Shown: in pieces, positions 1-13,100 of the stretch
How positions within the stretch are numbered: the first letter of the stretch is position 1
How the letters are laid out: every line of letters starts with the position of its first letter
Assembly: GCF_017562075.2 (NCBI RefSeq)
Contig: NC_054082.1
Location: 40,470,442 to 40,534,441 of the forward strand
DNA: 64,000 nucleotides
Direction of reading: 5' to 3'
Source: Anopheles merus
Lineage: Eukaryota > Arthropoda > Insecta > Diptera > Culicidae
Notes under the pieces: model-generated
Told to the model about the DNA's origin: nothing
The model's database searches: none
What the model saw: the letters and a program-made list of their open reading frames with translations, nothing else
Translations under genes and position numbers: made by a program

Positions 1-1241
1 GGGACCCGCTGCGTTTCATGTCCGCTAGTGAGTATCGCATCGTAGCAAGCGGTGCCAAATTGGCAGCAAACAAACACGATACTACTGCTACCAGCAATGG
101 CTCTCAATAATCAACCAATCATAAACGTCATTGATTGATGCGAGGTAGTTTATTCCAAAAACGAGGACATAAAACGTGTTAGAGAAATGTTGTGTTTTTG
201 CACCCCCATCCGGCCCCCACCCAACCTGCTGATTTTTCTTTCCTGCAGTGATGTTGGTTGCTCCATTGTCTTTGTGTATCGGTGCGTTTCCAAACACACA
301 AACCGATGCGTCGTCGTCGACGTCGTCTCGCACATGGTGCGCTCGTGCACAGATGCAGAATTTAGGTCAATGCTTGATTGAATTTAAATCTTTAATGTCC
401 CATCGAATGTTGGCAGCGTTTTTCCTTGTTGTTGTTGTTGTTGTTGTTGTTGCTGGAAAAGTGTAAGGACCGTGCCGTTGGCAAGGACATTGGGCAACTT
501 CTTTGTTCTATATTTAAATACTGTTTCTTCATTTTCCTTAATTTGAAGGATATTTCCAACTTTTTTTAATGCATCTTCTTTAAAACTTTTAGTATGAATG
601 ACTTTAAAAGTATTTTTTTAAACATTTTGAAATGGTTTCTTCATGGAATATTGAGTTTAAATAGATGAATGAGAGCCTGTGTTACGTGCCGTAATTCTTG
701 GCATTCGCTTCTGTGCGAGGTACACACACAAGCGCACAAAAGCATGATAGTGAAACTAGCGGCAACGAATTATCCAATGCAAACGCTTACCAACGCCATA
801 GTAACTTCGCCCAGCTTCTACAGGCAGCCACCCACCGGCCCCGAACAAATCGCATACCAAGTGAAGGAGCATGGGTTGCCACGGCGACAGAGGAAAATGA
901 AAAAAATGGGGCCGTTTTCGGGTGTCGGTTGCGGTTTGTGGGGGAAAAAATGAAAGAAATGCAAAAAAGACCACAACATAAGTGTCTCCGCGGGCGCAAG
1001 GACGAAGCAAGCGGGGCGTGTGTCTGTATTAGCAGCAACCGGGTTGTATGACGCATATGTACCACCCCCTCACACGCCAGTTGACGTAGCACGTTCGGAC
1101 GAGGGGACGGAAACAGAAGAAAAGCGAGGCATAGATTTTTAAAGTGATGGAGCAATGTGTAAAGGAAAGTGTGTGTTTTTTCCCATACAATTCCTACAGC
1201 AAGAGTGTCCGGTGTGATGGCAGCTCGGTGAGTGTTTGAGA

Positions 1242-2021
1242 TAGTGATGGGAAAAATGAAGTTTTCGACGGAATCGGTTCCACATAGCTCCCAAGTTTTC
1301 TAGAATCAATTCCGGACAGTGGGTCCTGAATCAGTTTCCGGAAACGATTCCGGAATCGGCTCCGGAATTGGTTCGAAATCTGAGTCGGTTTCCGCATCCT
1401 CAAAAGGATAGACGTTTGGATATAATGATGATACATATTGATAATCGCAATATGTAATTTTCTTAATAATTGCAAGAATCAAAATCTTCTTGTACGTAAT
1501 CCAATCTCATGGACATCCCGGACTGATTTCACTTTTGAATCTTCCTATTTGAATTCACAAACTGATTCTCATTCCGGATCTAATTGCCATTCTGGAGTCA
1601 TTTCTCATTCCCAGATCGATTCCGATTCCGAAGCCGATTCTGATTCCGGAGCAAGATTCTGATACCGGTGCCAACTCTGATTCCGGAGCCGATTCTCATT
1701 CCGACGTTAATTCCAATTCTGGTGTCAATTCTCATTTCCAGATCGATTCTAATTCCGGAGCCGATTCTAATTCCGGAGCCGATTCTAATTCCGGAGCCGA
1801 TTCTAATTCCGGAGCCGATTCTAATTCCGGAGCCGATTCTAATTCCGGAGCCGATTCTAATTCCGGAGCCGATTCTGATTCCAGAGCCGAATCCAATTGC
1901 GAAATGGATTTCGGAACCAACTCCGTAGCCGATTCCGGAATCGATTTTGGATTCGGCTCCGGAATTGATTCGGAACACAGAATCGGAATCGGATAGCTCC
2001 GACTTCTCGCTCCCACCACTA
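1242..2021. mobile_element. hAT-like non-autonomous element with minisatellite interior
   Basis: The left end reads TAGTGATGGG and the right end CCCACCACTA, a 10-bp inverted repeat with one mismatch. It is flanked on both sides by the identical 8-bp duplication GTTTGAGA (1234-1241 and 2022-2029). Eight-bp duplications and TAGNG-type ends are typical of hAT transposons. There is no transposase; the interior consists of degenerate GATTCCGGA-type units in both orientations. Confidence 0.8.
1745..1888. repeat. 18-bp minisatellite, 8 units
   Basis: Seven perfect tandem copies of GATTCTAATTCCGGAGCC followed by one copy with two changes (1871-1888). It sits inside the hAT-like element. Because 18 is divisible by 3, it creates long repetitive open frames on both strands that are not genes. 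Confidence 0.95.
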
Positions 2022-2129
2022 GTTTGAGAGCTTTCATTCCACTCAGCCATCGAATCGGTTTCGGAATAATGGGAGGAGTGTGAGGAGTGTGGGGTACAAA
2101 TTCGCGATCCCCAAAAAACATTCTTTTAC

Positions 2130-2258
2130 CATCAGCAGCGTACGGATGCGTTTCTTGCGCACCGGTGGCCGGGGCGGGAACAAGAAGTTGTGATAGACGC
2201 TATCGGTTTCGTACGAGGACGTTGTCGATGCGGTCGTGCTGATCTCGGTACTGCTCAT
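2130..2258 (-). CDS. Candidate alternative first coding exon of the Fer-type gene (short isoform)
   Basis: On the minus strand an ATG at 2258 opens 43 codons beginning MSSTEISTTASTTSSYETDS and ending KKRIRTLLM just before GTAAAA. Codon use is coding-like and GC-rich, unlike the surrounding intron. The donor is phase 0, the same phase as the end of the giant exon at 4411, so both could join the same SH2 exon left of the window. Drosophila Fer has a short isoform lacking the F-BAR region (family knowledge). The exon lies about 110 bp upstream, in minus-strand sense, of the hAT-like element at 1242-2021. It could also be a chance open frame. Confidence 0.5.
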
Positions 2259-4410
2259 TGCTCGGGACTGTACTTGTTTTGAACTTTCCCGTTTGATCTA
2301 GAAGATTTGCACCTCACACATGCATGCACACGCTTTTCGGTTTAACACTTTCGGTACAAATTACTGTACCGAGCTTCAGCTGCAACGGTTATTGCGTTTA
2401 GAGCACACGATTTCTGCCAATCACGTCCAATTTGTGAAAACACTTTTAGCCACAACATTCGGTTTCGATTCGATGACAAAACCAAAGCATTTTAAACCAT
2501 TCCGGACACAACCCGCCAACTAGCCAAAGGTAGCACTACTACTTCATTTCACGTTCACACGACGCACAAGCCAAGTACATCTTTTCGTGATGGTAGCTCA
2601 TTTTTCACTGACCACCGCGGTCATAACCAAGAGGGGTGAGAGGACGATCGTGCTCGCACTTCTTTTTCTTGTTCGCCTTTGCTCTGGATCGGTGGTGAAA
2701 AACGATCGTCTAACGAGAGATCGAGAGAGCGAGAGAGCAAGAGAGAGAACGAGAGCTGGCATTTGTAAGCTGCTGGGTTTTTAAAGAACAGGAATGAGGA
2801 GAAAGAGTGAAGCCGCTTCACTGTAAAGCGTGAATTTTCATACGATCGTGAAAATTCCCTGTACACCGTGTGTGTGCGCGCGTGTGGGTTGTCGGGTAGG
2901 TTTGTGCAGCTTGATATTATGAGGAATTTTCCATTTCAAATATAGTTTACATGATGTGATGTAAGACAAAGCAGACAAAAGTCTAAATTTTCATTTAAAA
3001 AAATCACTTCCAAATCTGCTAAAATTTGCTAAAACATTCTCTCATCTACCCCCCCATTCTCTTTTCCACACCCGAATGTAATAAAAACATGAGATCGTCT
3101 CGAACTAAAAGCCATCAAATCTCCTCTGCGCACACAAGCCCGTGTGGCCTGGCGGCATGTTGTCCCACCCGATCCGGCGTCTCAAACGGATTGCATCAAA
3201 CACGTTTTGCACACTGTGATGGCATGCTAATCGTGTCGTGCTGCTGTCGTGCTGTTACTACTGCTGCTAGCACTGGCTCGTCACCATCAAACGTGGTTTC
3301 ATGAGCAGCAGCACCACCCATCGGCACGTTGTGGTGCTCTTCCTCCTCCCTTGTTGCGGTGTGAGTGTGTTTCTGCGAGAGTAATCTCTGCCGTTGGTGA
3401 TACTTCTTCTTGCTTTTTTGTTCGGTTTCTACAGTCCACAGTAAACATATTAAAAATAAAATTAAATCATTGCGGGATAGGAAAATCCTATCCACAAACA
3501 CACACACACACACACACTAACGGGGCGCGTTTTTGTTTGAAATGCGGCGCGCACATGTTTGTCTGATTTACTGCCCGGTCGCTGCTGTTTCGCCGACGAC
3601 GCCGAGACTGCCGATTCTAAATGCGTCGATCGGTCGATTGAGAATGTTTGAACCTGCCCTTCAAAGACAGCCGGGACGCGATCGGAGAAAAAGGGCTAAA
3701 CGCGGTGCGGTGCGCTGGGTTTGTGAATGTCAACGGGATAAAGAGGAGGGGGGGGGGATTACGTCGCCACGAAAAGGTCACCGCCGGATAAGTTCGATGG
3801 CGGTGCGATGGCTGCCGGGTTGATAAGGAGAAGGGGGTGGGGGTGGGGGGGAGAATAATGGCAGCAGTGAGGAAGGGTGTTTCTGTGTAACTTCACAACT
3901 CGCCGTTTTGTCGGAAGGGATGAAATTGTGCAATCGAACCAAATTACGCTCGTGCGATGATGTATTACTGTCGCCGCCGGCAAGGGAAAGTAAGTGTGCA
4001 AGTGTGTGTGATCCTGTGCAACTATTTGGGTCAAAGACAAGCCGTCTTTTGACGAGATGATTGGCTAAGAAAAGGGTAAAGAATTCTGCGTTCTATCCAC
4101 CGGTAATGGCAATGTGTTTTACATACGAAGAAAAATTGCAAGATAACTTAATTATTAACAAAGTTTTACTATCTAAAATGAAAGAAATGTGTTAGTAATC
4201 AGTAAAAAACAAAAGTTATTCCACGTAAGAAAATATTCTCTCAACATAACGAACAGAACGAACTACACACATGCGATGAAAGTAATTAAAAGCAACCAAA
4301 CAAACAAACAACTGCAAATGACAAAAGTTATTAAAAAACACACACGCAAAGCTGCAAAACATTCCCATGCACAACCAGCCACACGGCCTCGGCAATATAC
4401 TCACACTCAC
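2259..4410. other. Intron of the Fer-type gene
   Basis: No coding signal was seen. Contents are simple sequence: a GAGA-rich patch near 2718-2755, a (CA)n tract near 3498-3517 and a G-rich stretch around 3748-3852. Confidence 0.55.
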
Positions 4411-6735
4411 ACAGATGCCACCCTCGGCGGAGGGATCGATTAGTTTGTGGGGCTTGATCGTTAGCACATCAATGTCTTCGTACTCGAGATTGATCATCTC
4501 CGAAGTGGCCCCATCCAGGTGATCGTGGCCACCCTCGCAGATGTCAATGTCGGGAAACTCTTTCCTAAAATCCAGCACCGTACGGCTGGCATGCATGCCA
4601 CCGCCGCCATCGCTGCCCGAACGCTGCACGATCCGTTTGGAGCAGGTGCGGCAAACTTCTTGCGCAGTCCCCACCGAACGGCCCCCCGACTGCACCGAGC
4701 CGCCGCTGGCAGTTTTCTTGTGCACCAGCTTGGTCAGCTTGTCCCGAAGGTTGCTCTTTAAACTGGGGCCCGCTTTGCTTGCCCGCTGGGCGAAGACCGG
4801 CGTCTCCGGGCGCTGATCTCCGTCCGGGGAGCCGGCCGGCAGTTGGGTGTCTTCGCTTCGGGCTACAAGCAGTGGAACACAGTAATCGGCGGTGGTGTGC
4901 ATATCCGACGTCATCATACCATCCACCAGCTGGTGCTTGCGCCCTCCATCGGAAAAGGTGAACCGAATGGAGAGCAAACCCTGCCGGTCCGGATCGGCCG
5001 CGATCAGGTCCAGCTTCTCCTCGGGCCGGTCCGACCGGAGGGCGAGATTCATGGACGAATCCTTTACCTTGTTGGTGGAGTGGATCAGTTCGCGCCAAGT
5101 GGCACGCACCGTTTGCGAGAAGGACGTTCCCAGCCCGCTGGCGGCAGTAGCACGCGGACCGCCACTATGTTCCGGCGACAGTGCCGGCTGCTCTTCGGCT
5201 AGCAGTTCATCTTCCGAGAAGGCCTGCTGGGGGTGCAACGGTTGGTGCCGTTCCGGCTGGTGGCCATCCGGTCCGCCGCGACTAAGCTGCTGCCGGGCGG
5301 CCCGGTTCGCTTTCGATGCTTTGCGTTTCTTCTTTTTGCGACCGGCGGCAGAGCTGCCGGGCGGAAGCCGCTCCGCAATCGAGCGGTCGGTGGATGGGCT
5401 GGCCGAGTCCGTGTCCTTCATCAGCCGAAACTGTCGCTGGCTGTGGTGGGCTGTAATGCGGCTTCTTAGCCGTCCCGAGAAGCTTTCGGGTTGGTCCGGG
5501 TTGTCGGGTGACACCGAACGATCGGCTTGTCGGTCACTGTCCTGCTTCGTTCCCTTGATGCGGCGCCGGATCTTCTCCCGGAAGCTGTTTGCCTTCTCGA
5601 ACGTCTGCGTCGGTGGTTTGGTTGCGCCGGGAAGGGGCTTCTGGGGCTGTGGCGCCACCACAGGACGGGTGAGCGTTTGCACCCGAATGTATTCGTACTC
5701 TTCGGACAGCCGGGCCGCCAGTCGCTGGTGCTCGTCTAGCTTCTGGTTCAGTGCATCGATGTGGTCCAGGTGTCGCTCGATCGACGACTTCCACTGAGCT
5801 TCCTGGGAAGGAATCGCTTCCGGCGCCGGTATCGCTACCTCTTTCCGCATCGTAAGATACTTCCCATCCGTTTCTCCCTCTTCCGTGGATTTTCGTCGCC
5901 AGGCCGAACAATTCGACAGCTGGTGCCGCTGGTTTTCATCGAAGCTCTCCTCCCGCAGCAGATTGTTCTTGGAATCGTTCAGCTCATCGGCGTTTGTGCA
6001 GCTCGCTGCCCCATCATCATCCTCGTCATCATCTTCGCCAGCACCGGGCTCATCGGCGGCCTGGCATGGGTATTGCCGGTTCAGCAGGTGCACCTCACTG
6101 TCCTCGCTGCTAGCATGAGTGCGCAAGCGTCTGTACTGCAGCGCGTGGCGCTGGTGGTCCGTGTTAGTTGGGTTAGGCAGTTCGCAGGATGCGCCAAAGC
6201 TTTCGTCCGCTGCGGATGCGATCAGCGGCTGCTGGCGCGGACCGCAGCTACTAAGGTTAGTATACTGGAACGATTGTTCCACATCGAGCTCGTGCAACAG
6301 ACACGCCTCCATGTCCACGTAAACGTTCGACAGTCGCTGGTCGGAATCGTTCCGGGCGGGCAGGAGTTCCGCGTACGTCGCCCCATCGGCCGTCTCGGCT
6401 GGCCGGATGGTCGGATCGGAAGCGGACGGCGGAAGCGCATCACCCGAAGCAACTTGCACACGCTCACGACACACAACGAACGAGCAGACCGACTCACTGT
6501 CGGCGTTAGTAGTTACCGTGGACGTTGCTCCTCGGTGTCCTGGCTTCGGTGTCTGCACCGGCGTGGGGCCCGATCGCGGCGTCTTGCCGGCCGAGCTGGA
6601 TCCCGAAACCGTCGGCGGTCCCGACTTGCGCCTTAGTTGATCCATCAGCATGGACATCATACCACCACTACTACTACCACCACCACCACCAGTGCGCAAC
6701 GAGAACAGACCCATGGCGGTGGAAGTATGCTGCTG
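4411..6735 (-). CDS. Fps85D: Fer-type gene, giant linker exon (775 codons)
   Basis: The acceptor CTGCAG at 6741-6736 gives phase 0 and an in-frame lead (QQHTSTA) into the Met at 6714. The exon is open for 775 codons. It carries a Gly/Ser run, a Thr/Pro-rich N-terminus, an Asp/Glu cluster (GAGEDDDEDDDGA), a coiled coil (RHLDHIDALNQKLDEHQRLA) and several basic serine-rich patches. One CxxC (VCRTCSKR) lies near residue 1137. Two consecutive donors exist at its end, GTGAGT at 4410 and GTGAGT at 4404, both phase 0. The Met at 6714 has a good context (CCGCCATGG), so an internal promoter starting here is possible but not shown. Confidence 0.85.
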
Positions 6736-7083
6736 CTGCAGTGAGTCGACCTAAACGTATTGCCCATATGAAATGATGTTAGGTGAGATAGGCATCAACA
6801 AGCACCAAGAGGATATGATAAAGACCAAAGAGATGTGTAGAGGGGGCGGGTGTTGTTGGGATTGATAACAGAACGGTAGAAACATGACTTTACGTTAGTC
6901 CCGAAAACAAAAACCCAAAAAAATACTGATCACAACCGGGGGACAACGGGAGGGAAAAAAATAAAACCCATCACCATTTCAAAATTATGCATTATGATGA
7001 AACAGAAAATATGACGAGTGATGCGATCTACTGGAAAACGTGTCATTCTCACAACCAAAATACCACGACCGTTCGGGTTCGGC

Positions 7084-7128
<45 letters not shown>

Positions 7129-10100
7129 CACGCATTGACCTAACATTGCCACTTACCGATAGATCTTGACTGACAGACTTTTTGTTCTCGATTAGATGCT
7201 CTACGGAAAGGTCATCACAGCCGGACGGCAGCTCCTCGCAGCCAACCTCATTCAGCGCCGAACGGATCATGTCGACCAGCTTGAGCGTTTGCCGCTCTTG
7301 GCAGCGCAGCGTGTTCAGTTCCTTGGAAGATCTAGCAGCGAAATAAATGAAAACGTTATTGCTCTGCTGCCATAATCCTACACCCCCCATCACACCATTG
7401 CCTTACTTGTTGGTGGCCGGATCTTTCCCCTGATGAACACCGTTGCTGGTGCTGGAACCGTTCAGGATCGGCGTGGATGGCTTGGTGCCGGGTGTACTGG
7501 CTGGGCTGACGGCGGCCGGGCTGCTGCCCGTTGCGCCGTTCGTTCCGTTCGGTTCGCCGCACAGCTTGCTCTGTCGGTCCTGCAGATCTTTGATCGTACC
7601 CTCGAGCTCCGTCTGCCGGCCGCGCAGCCAGTCGACGGTAAGGTTGTCCACGGTCAGCGTGTTCGCCTGCAGCTTGCCCAGGCTATCCTCGACCAGACTC
7701 TCGTCGAACTGGAATATGACGGGGGGAGTTGGGGAGGTTTTGTGCTTTTCCGTAAACTCGCGGTACTCTTCCGTCGAGTTGATGCCCGCTATGCTCGACT
7801 CGATCCGGCGCTGTATGTCGACGAACTTGTCCGACGTCATGTCGCTCAGGTTCGCAATCTCCTGCAGCAGGTTGCTCCTGAAAAAAGGGGCGAATTTGGG
7901 GCGGTTTAGAGTTTGTTTCCAGAAATTGGTGCTTTGTTGAAAAATGGGAAAATATGTAGTTTAAAGCGAAATTGACCTTCAATTTTGAGGGTAAAAAAAA
8001 TACAATGAAAAATTCCTCTTCAGATCGACTGTTCAGTTAACTAGCGCAAAGATGAATGATAAATCAGCCCACATTAACGATAACCGCTTTCGTCGATACC
8101 TATTTATAAACGGATAAATCATGCTCCAACATGCCGCATTCGCTGTTAAAACCATTATTCAAATGCATCATCGCCGGTGAAGCATTTACAAGACAAGAAC
8201 AACAGGACGAAGGACTACCGTGGCCAGAATGACTTGCATAAATTAGATTGCTTGAATGATTTTACTCTATCGGTGGATAGAGGAGCGCTCTCTTCGCTGG
8301 AAATGGCAGGAAGCAGGAACATGACAGGGATAATACCACACCAACCGGCGGAACAGCCTCTCCTCTTCCCCCTTTTCTTGCGAGTTCCAGCACTGACTTG
8401 ACCGGATGTTAATCAAATTAATTCTCGGCAATCCCAATCCAAAATTACTCTCCGGCCATATTCCAGCAGCGTAACGTTATCGTGTGCGGCATGCTCATAG
8501 CCATCGGGTTTCGGGCTCGAACAGCGCATAATTTGCTGACTAATTCCGAACCCGAACCGGGGCAACGTGTTCGTCTGCAGTTAATGGACCACCACCACCA
8601 CTGCTAGGCCCCAAAGGGCAACCATTACTTACCACGCTTGAATAAAACCTTCCTGCAGCGATTGCTGGTGCTCGAGCAGACCGGGCAGCAGTATCGTTCG
8701 GAAGTCCTTCTCCACCTCGACCGCCTCGGTTATGAGCAGGACGTACTCGTTGTGCGCTTGGTGCAGCTTCCGGCAGGCCTTCTGGTACTTGTCGATGACG
8801 TCGTCCAGCTTACGCCCGGACCGGCCGGCTGTAAAAGCAGAGATCGGGCAAAACGGACGGGAGTCAACTTTAACAATAAACAAATAGTGTTGTTGGGCTT
8901 GTTGTTCTTTGGGTGGGTGTGTTTGGAGAAGGAAGGGAGTGCTGTGACACGAACAAGTTGTCGAGGATAGTGCCGGACAGTGTGACCTGCTTTTACGCGT
9001 GTGGACAGTAACGTGTTGACTTACACTTGATATGTTCCTCGAATCGGCCTCGCAGGAGCTTGTAGTAGTCTAAATGCTTCTGGTACTCGCTTTTCTTTCG
9101 TGCGACGTCCTCTGTGAGCTGTAGATGAAATAAAAGGTAAAATTGAAACATGAATGTTAAAATTAGCGTAAAAATTACAGAAAGTAATAACATTTAAAAA
9201 AAATGTAAACTTTGTTGGTAATATTTTGGCGAAGAAAGAATAATTGCTCAATCAACTTCAGTTCAACCATTCTATACAATCTTTCATCAATTTCACCCAA
9301 CGCTCTGGATGTGTATTGAACTCGACTCCCTTTTATGTAAATCCATGGCCAATCCTCAGTACGGCAACCAATGCACAATAGTGCTAGCGCCGATGCACAC
9401 CGCGCACACAATAAGCTGTCCCCGGTGCACCATAAATCATAGTGCAAAACTTCGCCCCCGTATTGATGTCACGTAAAGGAGATTTGATTTAACCTTTTCC
9501 CTATCAATTCCCTTTGCCCTCTCGGCCACTGTTCCTCGATCGGCCCCCACTCCTGTTTCGTGCCATGTGCGGTTTGGGTTGGTTTTCCCTACTCGAAAGC
9601 GAGGCTATCAATTTGGTGTGCGTGATTGGGATCCATTTGAAATGCAATTTCCAAATGCAGTTGCACAAAACGGACCACCACTTACCACATCCCCTCTCAT
9701 ATCCTGCCTTTCCCCCGCAGAATCTATGGTGGAAACTATCGCCGTTTTTCCTGGCACCGTGGCAAAGCGCTCCACCATGGCGGCGGCAGTTTTTCTACCC
9801 AGCAAGCGCCGGTTTGCGGTCAATCGAGAACAACAGCACACAATCCGTCCGCGCACACACACCGATCCAGTAAAAGGATGCGCTTTCGTCGCTGAAAAAG
9901 GGTGCTTTTTGTGGCCGTTGTTTTTGGTGCACTTGAGTGCGGACAGAAGAGAGGCGGCAAGGCTGGGAGGCGGCAGAGCTGATTTTCAACACGTTACTGG
10001 CGACGAAGATTGATGATTCAACTCTACACATTTTCCACTGAAACGGACAGATGCGCTCCTGCCAACTATTGCAAACCTATGGAAACTATGGCCACCGAGT

Positions 10101-13100
10101 GCTGGAGTACTTTTTTTTCTCCAGTGACTTTTTTAGAGCCAGTGAAATAGTGAGCAAGTGGACGATAGTGAGAAAAACGGAGCCAGGCCACTGATTAAAA
10201 GCGGATCGCGTTTTTCTTTTCCGCCAAATTTGTGCGACACTAGATACGCGGATACATTTAAAGCGTTCAGTGTTACTTTAAAGCTTGGTCGTCAAGTTAT
10301 GGATGGTGGCATTGGTGTAAGGCAATATTGTTGTGTCGTTTTGGAATCGTGCCAGCATTTCGAAAGTGTTTTTAAGTGTTAAAAAATTAAAGATTTTACT
10401 GGGTCAAGCTTTTATGGCTGTGGATTTCGGTTGTGTCTTCTCTATTTTTATGCCGCTTTTGTATAATACGTAGCCGGACAGTAGACTTTTATTTTATAGA
10501 ACTGTTTTTGAATCTGGCTTTTAAATCTTTTGAAGAAGTTAGGTTAGAAACGTAGCACAGATGTTCTATACACGGCCTATCATTATGCTTATCCTAAGTT
10601 TTGGTCTAAATACATACGCGTGGCCTTAATATGTATATCGTTGTTATTTATCTATTTTTGTAGAGAGATAATTTTCATTGTAGAGAGCTAAGGTTTGGCA
10701 CGTTAATTTGTAGTATTTAATATACTTCTTTGTAAAGCTTTGTCCTCCATGTTACCTAATTCCAGACGTACTTGCTGGAAACGTTGAAACATATAAATTT
10801 GTAAAATTCAACGTATCACACATTTGAACACGTCGATAGTCGTTCAAAAACTTAGCTACGACTTTAATACTCCAGAAATTACTTAACTATACACTATTGC
10901 ACCCAAAAATCCTGATCTATGCAATTATGCCTGCACACATAGGAAATCATGACATAAAAATCAAACCGGGTCCAGTCTTCTTGAGAGCCACTCGACTCCA
11001 ATCTAAGAAGTTATCAGACAGAAGCTGTGCATAATGCGATCTATAACAATTCACCAATTGTGAGAAATTCAAAAATTACATCCCATAACATCGTATTTTA
11101 AAAATTGAAATATTGCAAATCTATTTCTGGACGATGAAATTATATCATTGCATTAGTGAAAATTATGTCTTTGCATAGATGCGATAACTTTTAGTATACC
11201 GGACGTAGTTCGACTCCCTTACATCTTGTCCATTGACACGCCAGAACTCAGTCTGGCTTTGGTGAATTATGACCGTAGAGGGTGTATTGGTGTATTATAA
11301 CATGAAATAAAAGAAAGATCCCTGCCTTTATTACACTTCCAAAATACATTTAGCATTAGCTCGTGGTGCATTGCACTTTTCGCTACCCTCAGACAGCACC
11401 CTCCGCTCCACGGAGTGCACCATGATCGCCGTAAGCCCCCCCACCATGTGCTAATAAACATTACATAAAATGATAAAATCAGACACAGCTGATTACGCCG
11501 TTCTGATGAAATGCTGTGCCACACCAAGACGCGCGCAACCCGGGTTTTAATTACTTTTGCTCATTAGCCGGCGTGCAGGAAGAGTTCCCGAGAATGTGTG
11601 CGCGTCCGTGGGTAATGCGCCCCACGAACCCCACGTGGAGATGAAAACTGTTCGCCACCGTGGCCCGTGCCCACAGATCCAAGCTTCTTCCTTGCCGGCG
11701 TGCCCCGCTGATTGCAAATTGCATTACGCTGCACCAATAATGCTGCAACACAAAAGGCGAAACCTAGATATATGCGTGGCGTGCCAGGCTTGCACCGCAT
11801 CGCACACACGCCAGACTCGTAATGTGCTTTTCATTTGGAACTTTTCATATTAATCTCATAAAGCTGTGTTGTACCTTGGGAGTGACACTGCAATACACAT
11901 AAACGCATCGTGTCTTACCACCGAGAGAGAGTCAGAAAAAGGTGAAACATTAAAGGTGTTTCTGTGAACCCATTTTTCACCAACAAAGAAAAAGTTCATA
12001 CATTTGTGGTCAAATGTTTAGAGCTGTCGGTGTTCTAGTTTTGGGATAGAATAAACTCTCAATTGTGCATGTGTGTGAGCTGCACAAACCACAATACATG
12101 TCAGCAGATAGTGTTATGCAGAAAATGCAAATTAATTTTAAACGGAAAACTCACCAGCACAAAGGCGAGATAATGAAATGGATAGGGATGAATGTAAAAA
12201 AAACCAACAACATACAATCTGTGTGCATACATTTTAAAATGCACTTGCACTGGTTCCATTTCTCGTGCAGATTTTGTTACAGGTACGTTTGCTCTACATT
12301 CCCGTTTCCCCTCGATCAATCCTAGGGGGAGGCCGTGGGGGACCCGGTGTGTTTATCTGTGATGCGTTTTGCTTTCCCTTGCTGCCGGGAGCTACACGCA
12401 TAACGTCCCGCCGTTTCATCGTTGGTAGTGACTTTGCCCGAGGGCTAACAAGGGGAGGAGATCAGAACCACCCACCGTGTTGAGGACAAGGAAGCTGCAT
12501 TAACATACAGATTACAGTTCACACACAGTAGCGCGCCCGAATGCCCGAGTTAAGCCCGTTAAACTGGGTCGTGCCGCTGCCGCCTCTGTGCATCTTTTCG
12601 GGCTGATTTTGTTTGTTTCGATCGCAGCATCGGGTGCAGAGCAGTAAGCTGCACCAGCAACAGTATCAGCAGGAGACCGAGCTGGAAGCAAACGTGTGTG
12701 TGTGTGTTGTTTGTTGTGTTTAATTTTGTGCATGAATGCGTGCAACGCAACATTTTCTCAGCTACTGCGGCACGCACAAGCAGCGGTGTGGCGGCGCTGA
12801 ACATGCATAATAATTAACTCACTTGGTTGGTGCATCGCAAAGAAAATGTGTGGCTGCCGTTCGCTTTTGTGCTAGCGAAGGGAAAGTTTTGTTTTATCCA
12901 TTTATCAATCTATCATCGTAAACGCAGACCGACCGGGGAGAGGGTTGCGTTACATCGGGTGCATCATCATGTGCATTCCCACCGCGGCGGAGATGCGATG
13001 TGATGGTAAAAATAAGAAACACACACGCATACACATGAACGCACAAAGTTCGTGACATAATGCACATCGAACACGAGAGAAGCCCTACTGACACATCTCG

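Larger units (their letters stand above)
1..2129. other. Intron of the Fer-type gene with a hAT-like element
   Basis: No supported exon. It holds a (GTT)n tract at 427-452, AT-rich DNA, and the hAT-like minisatellite element at 1242-2021. Long open frames here come from the 18-bp tandem repeat. Confidence 0.6.

Noticed and set aside
1598..2121. Long repetitive open frames on both strands
   Set aside because: They are read-through of the 18-bp tandem repeat (a multiple of 3) and disappear outside the array.
1..4400. SH2 or kinase exons of the Fer-type gene
   Set aside because: Searched the minus strand for SH2 (FLVR) and kinase (HRDL, DFG) motifs; none found, so they must lie outside the window.
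4892..5797. 301-codon plus-strand frame
   Set aside because: Antisense shadow of the same Fer exon; Ser/Arg/Trp-rich composition is typical of a reverse frame.
5761..6636. 291-codon plus-strand frame
   Set aside because: Antisense shadow of the giant Fer exon with no recognisable domain.
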